Origin: Lepidostoma basale
Taxonomy: Eukaryota > Arthropoda > Insecta > Trichoptera > Lepidostomatidae
NCBI GenBank assembly: GCA_022606425.2
Contig: JAHDVF020000584.1
Coordinates: 29,572 to 93,571, forward strand
Length of the DNA stretch: 64,000 nucleotides
Reading direction: 5' to 3'
The notes beneath the pieces are model-generated. The model was not told where the DNA came from and did no database searches. It saw nothing but the letters and a program-made list of their open reading frames with translations. The translations under genes and the position numbers were made by a program. Every line of letters starts with the position of its first letter. Positions within the stretch are counted from its first letter, which is position 1. Shown here piece after piece: positions 1 to 10,000 of the stretch.

Positions 1-177
1 TTTTTAGCTATTATATTGATTCTCATGACCGTGATAGGTAGCTAATCTATCGCCATTTTATTGTCACGTGAATTCTACACCAGACCAAAGACATTGTGAT
101 CGCCGGGAATTGAACCCGGTACCTTCGGAATGGCAGTCAGAGCTTTTACCATTCTGCCACGAAAATCGTCATACATG
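1..177 (-). mobile_element. tRNA-derived SINE, cut by the window edge
   Basis: Read on the minus strand it has the head with box B (GGTTCAATTCC near 104-117), then the body ending in GAGAATCAATATAATAGC. The 19-nt dyad of other copies is partly deleted here. Confidence 0.7.
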
Positions 178-374
178 CTTCCCATTCTTCGGACCTTTAA
201 AATTTGATTAATCCAGCCATGTCACATTTTCCTCGACTCTGTTTTCCATTCGCATCGTTAACGTAGACTTTCTTATGGATGAGATGGATGGCCCAATGAT
301 CCTTTCTACATCCTCTCATGATTGAGCATTCGAAAGTCATGCATCATTTTACCACACATATGAGGGATCTCATC
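178..374 (-). mobile_element. LINE-A' fragment, decayed
   Basis: It matches the GRPRKTWHDQINQI region and upstream codons of the LINE-A' copies at 61060 and 62385, with several deletions. Confidence 0.6.
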
Positions 375-592
375 TCTAACTAACCATCACGCCATCTCAC
401 AAAAGGGGTAGGTAGAAAGGATGGACCCTGTCATACTTCTCTTGCTTCTTCAACATTCATACAATCGTGTTCTCCAAGGGCGCCATATAATATTTGATTG
501 ATTCGATCGTGCCACGTTTTCCTCAATCTTACACTATTTTTAGATCCATTTACATCGTTTACGTCTCATCTCTGCCGCATTTATACGAAGGT
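375..592 (-). mobile_element. LINE-A 3' fragment
   Basis: It begins at the tail (TAACCATCACGCC) and runs back through the C-terminal coding part. It abuts the preceding fragment directly. Confidence 0.7.
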
Positions 593-985
593 TAGAACCA
601 GAACTACATTACAAACGGTTATTAATTTTTTTACAGTTGACATACAGAAATATGAAAAAATTATTTGAACTAAACGACTTGGGTTAGGGGCAGACAGAGG
701 TATGAAAAAAACAAGTATTTTAAATTTTATAAAATTGTCAGTAATTTCATTTATTTTGTAAAACCAACAATATGAAATTATTATATTATGTTTTAACTTG
801 ATTTGAACCCAATTTGAATAAATATATATAAATATTATATGAAGTTATCGCCATATTTGTTGGACCCTGATCCATAATGAAGTGACCATTATAACTTCTT
901 ACAGGTTCATCTTAAATCATTCAAATAAAAATACATATTTTATTTTAATAGTTAATCTAGTGCCTGATCGAAAGATTTTTACTTT

Positions 986-1312
986 TTAACCACCCTACCT
1001 ATTTGAACGTACGTGATACGTTCACTTTGACTGTACCATTCTGCGCTATCCCGTATCACGTACGCGCTTGAGAAAAAGTAATGTACCTAAAATGTACAAA
1101 GTTTTGGGGATACGTGCGTGTGCCAACAACACTTGAGTACAAGTCTTCATAAATATGATACTTTTACAAGGGCCAGGCGAAGTGTGCGGCCGAGTATTTG
1201 ACGTTTCGTAATTTAAAAAATTAAAATTAATATATAATTAAAATTCATTAATAAAAAACCTGCTTTCTTTTTGCACGTTTCTCGGAAAATAGCCCGAAGG
1301 TAGGGCGGTTAA
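986..1312. mobile_element. piggyBac-like MITE, copy 1
   Basis: 327 bp between TTAA direct repeats (986-989 and 1309-1312), with TIRs of the form CCRCCCTACCT. The interior is about 90% alike to the copy at 21464-21792. It is non-coding, and piggyBac mobilisation is inferred from the TTAA sites. Confidence 0.75.
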
Positions 1313-1568
1313 AAACTTATATTTTTTATAAACAATTAACTGTTGCATTTTTCCTCGAAAATCCGTAAGTAAACACTATAAAGAGGCCGGCATTTTGTTT
1401 ATTTTCAAAAAAAAGCTTCGATCAGGCACTAGATTAATTATTAAAATAATATTTATTTTTTATTTGAATGATTTTAGATGAACCTGTACTGTAAGAAGTT
1501 ATAATGGTCAAAGCAAATCACCAATTATGGAACAGGGTCCAACAAATATGGCGAAAACTTCATATATA

Positions 1569-2234
1569 CAATGAAACCCGGATTTTATGTTCCCCTTATT
1601 TAACGTTTTCCCGCCAATTGCATTTTATTATTTCAGTCCCTATGATATATTTTAGAATTTTTTTTTTCCTGCAATTTAGGTCGAAAATATTCAAAATATG
1701 TGAGATACGCGCATTTGACGAGTCGGCGCATCGTTTCGGCCGTGATTGGTCGGCATACGGCGCGCAATGTGGTGATTGGCCGGCATTTTTTAATTTTCGC
1801 CGGTAAACATCTGTTCATCTGTCATTCGGTTTTCAACTCAATTTGTAACGCTTCTTTCTTTTTGACATTAACCCCGATCGTCATTTACAGTTTTTAAAAA
1901 AAAAAATGTTTTTTTTTTTTCGTCAAGTTAATTACAATATTTTCTTTCTTTTCATTTTGGTTCACGCGTTACAAATCAAATCAGTTTATTTCATCAACAG
2001 ACATTACAAAATTAATTTTTAAGGCATCTATTGAGAACAGGTAAAATAATATATTGTGTATAGTATACTACCAGAAACGCATGAGAGATGGTTCAACATT
2101 AACGTTTCGTGAACATTTACGTGATTTAAAAAAAAAATTAAACATAGTTTTTTTTCAATACTCCCAATTTACGTTTTCCCTCCATTTACGTTTTTTTCGC
2201 AGTCCCTTAAAAACGTAAAATAGGGATTTCACTG
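1569..2234. mobile_element. pogo/Tigger-like MITE, copy 1
   Basis: 666 bp flanked by TA (1567-1568, 2235-2236). TIRs are CAATGAAACCCGGATTTTA and its near inverse ending AGGGATTTCACTG. It carries a single internal unit of the repeat that is tandem in the copy at 18385-19529. Confidence 0.75.
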
Positions 2235-2358
2235 TATATACAAGTTAAAACATAATATAAAAATTTCATATTGTTGGTTCTATAAAATAAATTAAATTAC
2301 TGACAAAAAAATTTAAATACATATTTTTTTCATACCTCTGAATGTCCCTAACCCCTTA

Positions 2359-2849
2359 ATAGAAAAAAATATTGTTATTATTATCTTAAGTCTAACTGAA
2401 TACCAAATAAACCATATTTCCCACAGATTGAAATGGACCCAATGCGAGTTAGTTTAAAAGGTAGGAGGCAGAGCAGAAGAGAATAAGAAAGGGAAGAGAG
2501 TGTTAGCGGGGAAAGCGGACTTAAGACTATGGTTATGACAGGAAGAGACCCAAGCCCGGAAAGCAGTAATGGGTTATGCATCATTATTATCAATTTCAAC
2601 TTTTTGATTTGTACCTTTTGTGAGCTTCGATTGCAGTACATTTTTTTTATTTCTTATTTTTTTTTATATATTTATTTTTTATTTTTTTAAATGGTCTGGT
2701 TGCCAAACTTTTTGTCTCCGTATCGACACTTTACACTTAAATACACTGGAATAAAGAGAAAATAATAATAAAATAAATAAAAGCGATAAAATTATTTGGG
2801 GTGGTGTATATAAGTCAAGAAACACACAAAATCAAATACATAAACTGTA
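2359..2849. other. unassigned AT-rich stretch
   Basis: No gene was recognised. It has a purine-rich patch at 2460-2560 and an (AAT)-rich stretch near 2755-2780 that may be an old LINE tail. Confidence 0.4.
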
Positions 2850-3488
2850 TTCACTTCGGGGAGATTATTTGTAATAGTGTGAGTAATATCTAATATAATG
2901 GTTATACAAAGAACCTTATCTGATTGGTTCCCGGGACTAAGTAGGCGGAGTGTACGCCATTTGCTATTAAAATAATCAAAACTAACTAACTAACCATCAC
3001 GCCGTCTCCCGAAGGGGTAGGCAGAAAAAATGGACTGCCACACTTTTCTTTCCTGACATATTTCTCTCGCACGCTCGTCGATTGCAGAAATTCAATATTT
3101 GTTTTATTTGATCGTTCCACGTTTTCCTCGGTCTTTCTCTATTTCTGGTTCAATTTATGAAAATAAATAAATTAAAACGGCAAAAGGACATGCTAATATT
3201 TGTGGTTTTGTTTTTGAATTCCAATAACAACACAATTTTACCAATATTTTTTGACACAATCAGCCGGGATATTTGGAATAATTTTTATTTAATTGTTTTT
3301 AGAAAAGTCTAACACCAATTTAAATCAATGAGATTAGAATGGAGTGCCGCACTGTCTCACCTGTGGCAGTCTATTATTTCTGCCTACTGTTAGTTGCAAT
3401 ATAAAATATTATTGAAATAAAACCAGCGTCTAGTTTTTTTATAAACACCCTGTCACTCACACTATTGCAAAAAATCTCCCTGAAATGA
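2850..3488. mobile_element. MITE with ~40-bp TIRs
   Basis: The left end TTCACTTCGGGGAGATTATT and an inverse right end (near 3450-3488) share about 40 bp including AATAGTGTGAGT. Related ends occur at 53733-53765 and 54190-54225. A LINE-A 3' end is inserted inside. Confidence 0.65.
2989..3145 (-). mobile_element. LINE-A 3' fragment nested in a MITE
   Basis: It starts at the (AACT)n end, covers the last codons and stops near the GRPRK region. Confidence 0.75.
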
Positions 3489-3720
3489 ATGGACTCTACT
3501 AAATTATAACACAATACAATTATTGTCAAATAAAGAAAAATCAAAACAACATAAAAAAATCAATTATAGAACCCAACGATTGTGTGAGAACGTTGGAAAA
3601 ATTATTTAAAAACTCCATATTAAATAATTAATATGAATGAAAACATCTGTTTTATATAATTTTTATTATATTTTATGGGAATGATGTGTTTTACCTGCCT
3701 AAGGCATTATCCAATGTTTG

Positions 3721-3751
3721 TTGATAATGCTTTAGCAAGGTGAAACATGTC
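3721..3751 (+). ncRNA. hammerhead-like core, decayed
   Basis: TTGATAAT, a poor helix II, then GAAACATGTC with palindromic ACATGT. Helix I pairing is weak, so it is probably inactive. Confidence 0.3.
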
Positions 3752-4032
3752 ATTCCCATAAAATATAATAAAACTTATAGAAAACAGATGTTTTCATTCA
3801 TATTAATTGGAATAATTAACATATTAGAGTTATCCATTTGTAATGTTATATATTTAACACAATTAATGTATTATCAGCTGTTTCACCCACTGATGCCCGC
3901 ATCTTCAATTATATTCATTTTAATTATTACAATTTGATGTACGCCTGAAAATGTCGACATCAGATTATTGTATTGTTTCTTAAAAAATTATGTACAACTT
4001 TTTTTTTAAGTTTTATTATATTTTATGGGAAT

Positions 4033-4064
4033 GACACGTTTCATCTTGCTAAGGTATTATTATC
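4033..4064 (-). ncRNA. hammerhead-like core, decayed
   Basis: On the minus strand a GATAAT-like core is followed by CTTAGCAAGAT and GAAACGTGTC. It has the same flanks as the 3721 copy. Confidence 0.3.
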
Positions 4065-4202
4065 GTTTTCAATCATATTGATTGTATAAACATCAGTCGG
4101 TAAAACAGCTGTTGGGTAAAATACATTAATTGCAATGAACGCTGTGAAATTCCATAATTATTAAATAAAACATTTTATTTTTTTTTTTAATTTTTTTTTC
4201 CG

Positions 4203-4232
4203 GACATGTTTCAAAAGTTATATCTTTATCGT
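4203..4232 (-). ncRNA. hammerhead-like core, decayed
   Basis: On the minus strand ACGATAAAG is followed by ATATAACTTTTGAAACATGTC; AAAG can pair with CTTT. It is followed by a G/A-rich flank as in the 24640 and 42178 copies. Confidence 0.3.
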
Positions 4233-4265
4233 TGGGAGAGTGATATAAACTATAAATAAAAAAAA

Positions 4266-4738
4266 CTAACTAACCATCACGCCGTCTCTCCGAAGGGGTA
4301 CGCAGAAAGAATGGACTACCACACTTTTCTTACCTGGCATATTTCTCTCGCTTCAACATTCATACATCCTGTCATGCACCCACGTCAATTCAATATTTGA
4401 TTTATTTGATCATGCCACCTTTTCCTCGTTCTTCTTCTATTTCTAGTTCCATTTACATCATTAACATATACTGTTTTACCATTATTTCTTCAATCATTCT
4501 TTCCACGTGACCAAACCATTTTAATGTGCCTTTCATAATTTTCATTCAACACTCTATCATACACAGTTTTTCGACACATTCGTCTAAGAAATCTCATTTC
4601 TACTGCACTCATTCTACTTTCATCCTTCTTTTCCCAGTTCCATATTTTGCTTCCATACATAAGCATCGGTACAAGAACACCATTGTGCACGGCCATTTTA
4701 GCTTTTTTCGGATAGGTTTTTGTTTGCGATGACAACTT
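4266..4738 (-). mobile_element. LINE-A, 3' ~470 bp
   Basis: From the tail back to KMAVHNGVLVPMLMYGSK, with internal stops and frameshifts. Confidence 0.8.
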
Positions 4739-4981
4739 TAAGTATTCAAATTAATATGAAAATAAAGTTCATATCATTCTTCCAACAATGAAAATTTAAT
4801 TAATACCTTTGTAACATGTCTGGGAAAAATAAACTTAATAGAGCAAAATAAGTGTTTTAATTAATAAGTATTTAATTGTAAATTAATTTTAAAATGGCTA
4901 TAATTAAGAACATGGGCGAGTTAATATGAAACGCTTGTTGTTTTAATAATTAAATTTTTAACAACTTGATTATTTTAACAT

Positions 4982-5139
4982 GTTGACTGCCTAGCACTGA
5001 CTGTGACAGTGGTATGGGGAGAACCTAAACAGCGGACATCTGTCCAGGTCAGGCCCTATACTGTTCAGCTTTAAGTAGAATGGTTTTGCTGCGAAAGGTT
5101 CATTGGTTCTTATTTCCCGATCAGTGCTACGCAGTCAAC
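4982..5139. mobile_element. short TIR element, 158 bp
   Basis: GTTGACTGCCTAGCACTGA at the left is inverted as TCAGTGCTACGCAGTCAAC at the right. No coding capacity and no second copy seen in the window. Confidence 0.55.
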
Positions 5140-5162
5140 GTGATAAGTATGAAGATATATAT

Positions 5163-5275
5163 ACGACCTTTGTGGCTGAGTGGCAAGTGCTATGACTATC
5201 ACACCGAAGGTTCCAGGTTCGATTCCGGTGACAATCTCACTGTCTTTGTTCTAGTGTAGAATTCACTTAATAATA
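5163..5275 (+). mobile_element. tRNA-derived SINE, 3' truncated
   Basis: Box A-like TGGCTGAGTGGCAAGTG and box B-like GGTTCGATTCC lie 40-50 nt apart, followed by the TGTCTTTG..CTAGTGTAGAATTCAC body. Confidence 0.7.
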
Positions 5276-5720
5276 AAAATATGCTAACTTTTAAAGCGCC
5301 ATTTTTGTGATGTAATCACCTCAAGGGCGCATTAAGACATGTTTTAAATCTAAATGTGAACGCTGCATCTGATTGATATTCGCAATCGATTAGAAAGTAT
5401 AATAGAACAAAATATGCAGGTTTTAAATTGGATATGAAATATGAAAAAGATGGGTTTTCAGCTTAGATCTGAAGTCTGTCGGATCATTTATGCATCTGAG
5501 GTGTGAAGGAAGATTGTTCCAAGCTGATGGACCGGCTACCGCAAACGCTCGATCCCCGAAATTAGTACTAGGGCAACGCTTTGGCTTAACTAATATTGCT
5601 ATTGCCGAAGAGATTGCCGAGCGAAGTGTGGATTTCCTTGTATTTTCAATATGATAGCTATTCCCTTTACATTGATTTGGCTCGCTCTGTAGTGGAGTCA
5701 GGATGTAAAGAGCAATTCAT
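5276..5720 (+). repeat. unclassified repeat G with SINE-like 3' tail
   Basis: ATGCTAACTTTTAAAG..AATCACCTCAAG recurs at 9858-9965, and the GCGCTTTGGCTTA..GCTATTGC part recurs near 7640-7790. Its end (TAGCTATTCCCTTTACAT onward) is also the extended tail of the SINE at 6599. Not recognised. Confidence 0.5.
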
Positions 5721-5934
5721 TTTAATTTACTTTCGAAATCTGGACAATTGACGAGCAAGACCTACAGAAAGAAGAAGATATAAAGTTGATCCTCCGAGGC
5801 AAGCGTGCTGAAGCTGCCTTCGTAGGTTTCCGTCCGGATCGTTGATCTATTTCTCTCATAATTCCATCCATATGGTACGGGCATATAACAGAGACCACCA
5901 GACCACACAGTAAACATAGCTTTCTGTGTGAATC

Positions 5935-6115
5935 TTCCTCGTTAACCATCCAGAGGAAGACCTAGGAAAACCTGGATGATTCAGTGCAATAGCGCCTTGC
6001 ACAGAAATGGTTCGAGTGAAGGCGATACTCAGAACCGTGAGAGGTACAGCCTGAGATCGAGAAGAGCCGACCAGGCAATGAGTTGGGATAGCGCCAGGAA
6101 GAAGAAGACTCATAA
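5935..6115 (+). mobile_element. LINE tail fragment (RTE-like)
   Basis: Translates as RGRPRKTWMIQCNSALHRNG and, further on, RRADQAMSWDSARKKK, typical of the C-terminus of LINE reverse transcriptases, ending in GAAGAAGAAG. Confidence 0.6.
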
Positions 6116-6160
6116 TTCCATCCAGCCAGTGCGAATTTTATATGTTTTTAGTTTTTCAAA

Positions 6161-6598
6161 CCTTGGACTTGGATCTTCTGCCTTACAGAGGTTCAGCTCT
6201 AATGGCTATTCCTCTTACGTCTGTAGGAAACATTGTTGGAATCTGATTTGGTAGTTGTTTTATGATGGGGCTACTTGTATGGCCCGGAGTGTCCATCCAA
6301 AAGTAGGCGAGGAGGGATTTAAGGTTTATGATAAAGTCTTACATTATTGTCAAGGAATGGAAGAACAGTTAGGGTTGGGATTTTATTTATTAAAAAAGTC
6401 TGTTCTCGAGGGGAAGATAAGAGGAGCAATGCCTGGATGGAGTTGTGGTAGGAGATAGCATCCTGCGTGAGACCATTTTGTTTAACGGAGTACGTAGTGG
6501 GCTATCGGGGAGGATTTTTTTTTTATATGCATTGATTGCAGGAGGGGTAAAGGACTGAATGATGGTGGATAACTTGGTGGTAAAGGGTCATTATTGAT
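6161..6598 (+). mobile_element. element H, copy 1
   Basis: About 440 bp, from TTGGACTTGGATCTTCTG to AAGGGTCATTATTGATAA. Other copies are at 30963 (minus), 31955 (plus) and 49800 (3' half). It has no recognisable protein. Confidence 0.65.
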
Positions 6599-6826
6599 AA
6601 AATCAAATTGTTGAATCGCTCTTTATATCATTATAACACGAACCAAATCAATGTAAAGGATATAGTTATTATATTAATTCTCATAACTAATCTATCGCTA
6701 TTTTATTGACATGTGAATTCTACACCAGACCAAAGATAGTGTGACAATCACACTGTCATCGATCCCGGGACCTTCAGTGTGGCTTCAGTGGGCTATTGCC
6801 ATTCTGCCACGAAGGACGTCTATATA
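6599..6826 (-). mobile_element. tRNA-derived SINE with long tail
   Basis: Complete body including the dyad AGTGTGACAATCACACT, plus a tail past GAATTAATATAATAAC into the sequence shared with repeat G. It begins about 60 bp downstream of the DEK stop codon. Confidence 0.75.
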
Positions 6827-6887
6827 TTTGTAAGACTGCGATTCAGCCTGGAGGAGGGGTGTAACATCTTATTGTAAGGGAGTCGGG

Positions 6888-7052
6888 TCAGGCACTCACC
6901 GATTTGACGGTCGCTTTGATGAAGTCTTTCTTGTGGGCGAGGTCGAAGTCCGGGTAGTGGCTGTACACCTGCTTGCACACCGTCTTCATGGTGATCTCCT
7001 CCAGGTTGGCGCCCTCCAAAATCTGCTTCACGTATTTCTTTATTTCGTCATC
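6888..7052 (-). CDS. Dek: DEK exon 14 (DEK C-terminal domain)
   Basis: DDEIKKYVKQILEGANLEE, ITMKTVCKQVYSHYP and LAHKKDFIKATVKS match the helical DEK_C domain end to end. The 3' border shown is read-through to TGA at 6890-6888. The alternative border is 6900, with a GTGAGT donor leading to a small last exon that I could not locate. No AATAAA is visible on this strand before the SINE that begins at 6826. Confidence 0.88.
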   Translation of the reverse strand, partial: DDEIKKYVKQILEGANLEEITMKTVCKQVYSHYPDFDLAHKKDFIKATVKSVSA

Positions 7053-10000
7053 CTAAAATCAGACAAACAAACGCTTTTTTGAAGGTTAAAGCGTTAGCAC
7101 TGCGGAATTCCATTGTTGAGAGGAATAATTCGAAATGCGCACAATGCGCATGCGTGAGAACATTTCTGGATTATTTTGAATTTTGTTCTGATTACTGTGG
7201 TACGACAGTAGTGTAGAAAACAAAAGGAGAAATTGTGAAATTTTGAACGCGTGTAAAAAAATAAGATTTATAAAAAAACTAACCATCACGCCGTCTCTAG
7301 GCAGAAAGAATGGACTGCCACACTTTTCTTTCCTGACGTATTTCTCTCGGTTCCTCAACATTCATACATCGTGTTATGCACGCTTCTGCAACATTCATAC
7401 ATTCTTTCCATACGTCCAAACCATCTTAATGATCATTTCATTATTTTGTTCATAACACCATCATTCGCACCGCATTCACTTCTTATATTTTCATTCGACA
7501 CTCTATCATACAGAGTATCCACACATTCGTCTAAGAGATCTCATTTCTACTGTATTTATTCTACTTTCATCCTTCATTTGCCAATTCTATGCTTGTGTCG
7601 GCACAAGAACACCATTATTAATATTTTATGTGATATTTTGAAAAGGTGAGATTTAAAATCTATCCAATTGTCAATGCATCTAAGGCGTGCAGGAAGCATA
7701 TTCCCGATTTCCGAAATTTGTCCGGAGATTGCGCTTTGGCTCATATAATCTGCCTATTGCTGAGGAGTTTGCTGATCAAAGCATAGTAGTACCTTTACCG
7801 CAAGTAGTACCTTTGTAATTATCAGTTCTCGATTGTATTAGACCTATAGGGAAGTAATTAGGACTCACTGTGGGCGGGTGCTTGCCCTTCTTGGCGGGCT
7901 GTGAGTTGAGCGGGCGGTCCTCTTCGCTGCCCTCATCCTCTTCCTCCTCCTCTCCGTCCTCGGAGCCCTCCTCTTCCGACTCCTCCTCCGAGCTGGAGGC
8001 CTTGCGCTTGCCCTTGGCTGCCGGCTTGGCGCCCGCCTTGCTCTTGGCCGGGGGCGGCGCTCCCTTCTTCTTGGCTGGGGACACCAATGTCAATATCAAA
8101 CATAATAAACCTAATAATGAATATAATACAGTGGAACCTGGATAATGATCAACGCGTTGGTTCGGAGCAGACTCGAAAGTGGTTCTGTGATATGGAGTCC
8201 TCACGAGGCGAGATATTCCATTATGCTGGAGAGAGTTCAGAAAAAATTTCTGAGGTATCTCTACATGAGGGAGTATGGTAGTTATCCGTGGCTCTATCCC
8301 ACGGCATTTCTTTTGGGAATGCTCGGAACCAATTCTTTACAGCTTCGAAGAGATGGACATCTCATAACCCATTTCTTTAAATTAATCAGGGGATATTTCG
8401 AGAACTCGGCCGTGCTAGAGGGTGTTGGTCTTTTTGTCCCTGATAGATTTCTCCGACAGCGACAGCACAGATTGTTTTACCAACCGGCCACCAGAACCAA
8501 TCTGCCTCTGGTGACACCGGTGGGAAGAGCAATTAGTCTGCTGAACGCGGTCTCCTCGGAGATCGACGTCTTTTATATTAGTGAAGGTACGTTCAGGGGA
8601 CAAATACTCTTGACTTTAGAAAGTATCTCGTCTTCCTAATGTCTAACCATCTCTAATGCGTTCATGGTACTTTGTTGTATTTTTATAATATTTTACCTGT
8701 ACTCAATAGATGCCTTAAACATTTTCCTGTTTGTAATGTCTTTTGAGTTAATAAACTGATTTGATTTGATTTGATTTGATTGATTTGATAATAGGCATTC
8801 CAAGGGACCAGGCCTACGATGGTCAATTAACCAGGTTTTCCAATTATCCAGTTTTTCATGTATCCAGGTCCAGATTGTGCTTTGGTTTCTTAACCAGGTT
8901 TTGTAACCCCATAAACAGAAAAGCAATAAAAACAATTCATGGATTGATGCATAAAACCATCAATACAATATTTTTTTAATGTATACATATACTTGTATAC
9001 GAATACTGGATTTCACCCATTGCGGGTTATCTTGGAGGGGTAGCCTTTCACATTGTGTTAAAAAGATGTTCTGCTTAATGCTTAATAAACATAATCTTCA
9101 TAGATGGCGTTAGTATGTAGATTATATAGAGTAATCTTAGAGATTAACATATATAATCGAATCTTCATAGATGGCGCATTGAAACTGACAAGTGAATTCT
9201 GGTGTTGGACTTTAACATATAATATATACAACTTCCAAAAATTTGTCAGACATGGTCATAAGAAAGGTGGATTGTTGTAATTACATAAAGCGTGCGCTTA
9301 ACCCAACCAATGACAGGTCATAAGTCCTGTCAACACCTTGATCAACCATATTCAGTTTCCAATTTGCATCTTCGTCTCTATTGAGATACAATTAAATCAA
9401 TCAATACAAATTTAATAAAAGTTAAATAATCGAATTGTAATTGTGCATACACATACAAACAATACATTTAATTAATGTGGCTTGAAAAAATCAGTTATAT
9501 GGGCCTGTTTCACACGCTAAAAATGTTGCACAACTCTTCGCGAGATTTACCGGTGTCAAATTCTTGGATTAGTTTTAGTTTCGAGCTCAAATCAAGGCCG
9601 TTATATTTACGTTTGTGAAACATTGCGATCTAAAATGGACCACCTTCGATGAGTACAGAACAAATACTGAGGAGTTGTCAGTTTACAGAGATCGAGAAGG
9701 CAGTGCTCTCCAATTACAGAGGTTTAGGGCCAGAATGTTGAGTTCAATTAAACAGGTTTATTTTTTCCAATTAAAGAGATTTTAGTGCTCCAAGGGGGTG
9801 GGACCAAAACTTTCCTGCCAATTATAGAGTTTTGCCAATTAACCAGGTTCTACTGTAATAATATGCTAACTTTTAAAGAGCCGTTGATATAATCACCTCA
9901 AGATTGCATTGAGACATGTTTTAAATCTAAAAAGGAACACTTCCATCTAATATTTTCCATTGGTCATCATAAGAAATTTTACTTAATGAATACCGAGAAC

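Larger units (their letters stand above)
680..2358. repeat. large foldback element interrupted by two nested MITEs
   Basis: The left arm 680-985 is repeated inverted on the right as about 1410-1566 plus 2237-2358. Landmarks are GGTATGAAAAAAA, CCAACAATATGAAAT, CCATATTTGTTGGACCCTG, TTATAACTTCTTACA and CTAGTGCCTGATCGAA. Arms are about 290 bp. A TTAA-flanked MITE sits in the centre and a TA-flanked MITE splits the right arm. Confidence 0.8.
3600..4110. repeat. foldback repeat F with hammerhead-like cores
   Basis: Inverted arms 3610-3690 and 3751-3815 (AAAACATCTGTTTT against AAACAGATGTTTTC; ATAAAATATAATAAAA) flank two head-to-head cores. A third, inverted copy of the motif follows at 4021-4064 next to the same ATATTTTATGGGAATG sequence. 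Confidence 0.7.
8129..9855. mobile_element. pogo-like TIR element split by two insertions
   Basis: TIRs CAGTGGAACCTGG and CCAGGTTCTACTG flanked by TA (8127-8128, 9856-9857). The interior is rich in CCAATTA.. and AACCAGG motifs. LINE-B lies at 8146-8790 and a D-type foldback at about 8976-9425. Confidence 0.65.

Noticed and set aside
5163..5240. tRNA gene candidate (boxes A and B)
   Set aside because: The acceptor and anticodon stems do not fold well, and the same head recurs about ten times with a common non-tRNA body, so it is a SINE.
7870..8145. Plus-strand frame over 7870-8145
   Set aside because: Antisense shadow of DEK exon 13.
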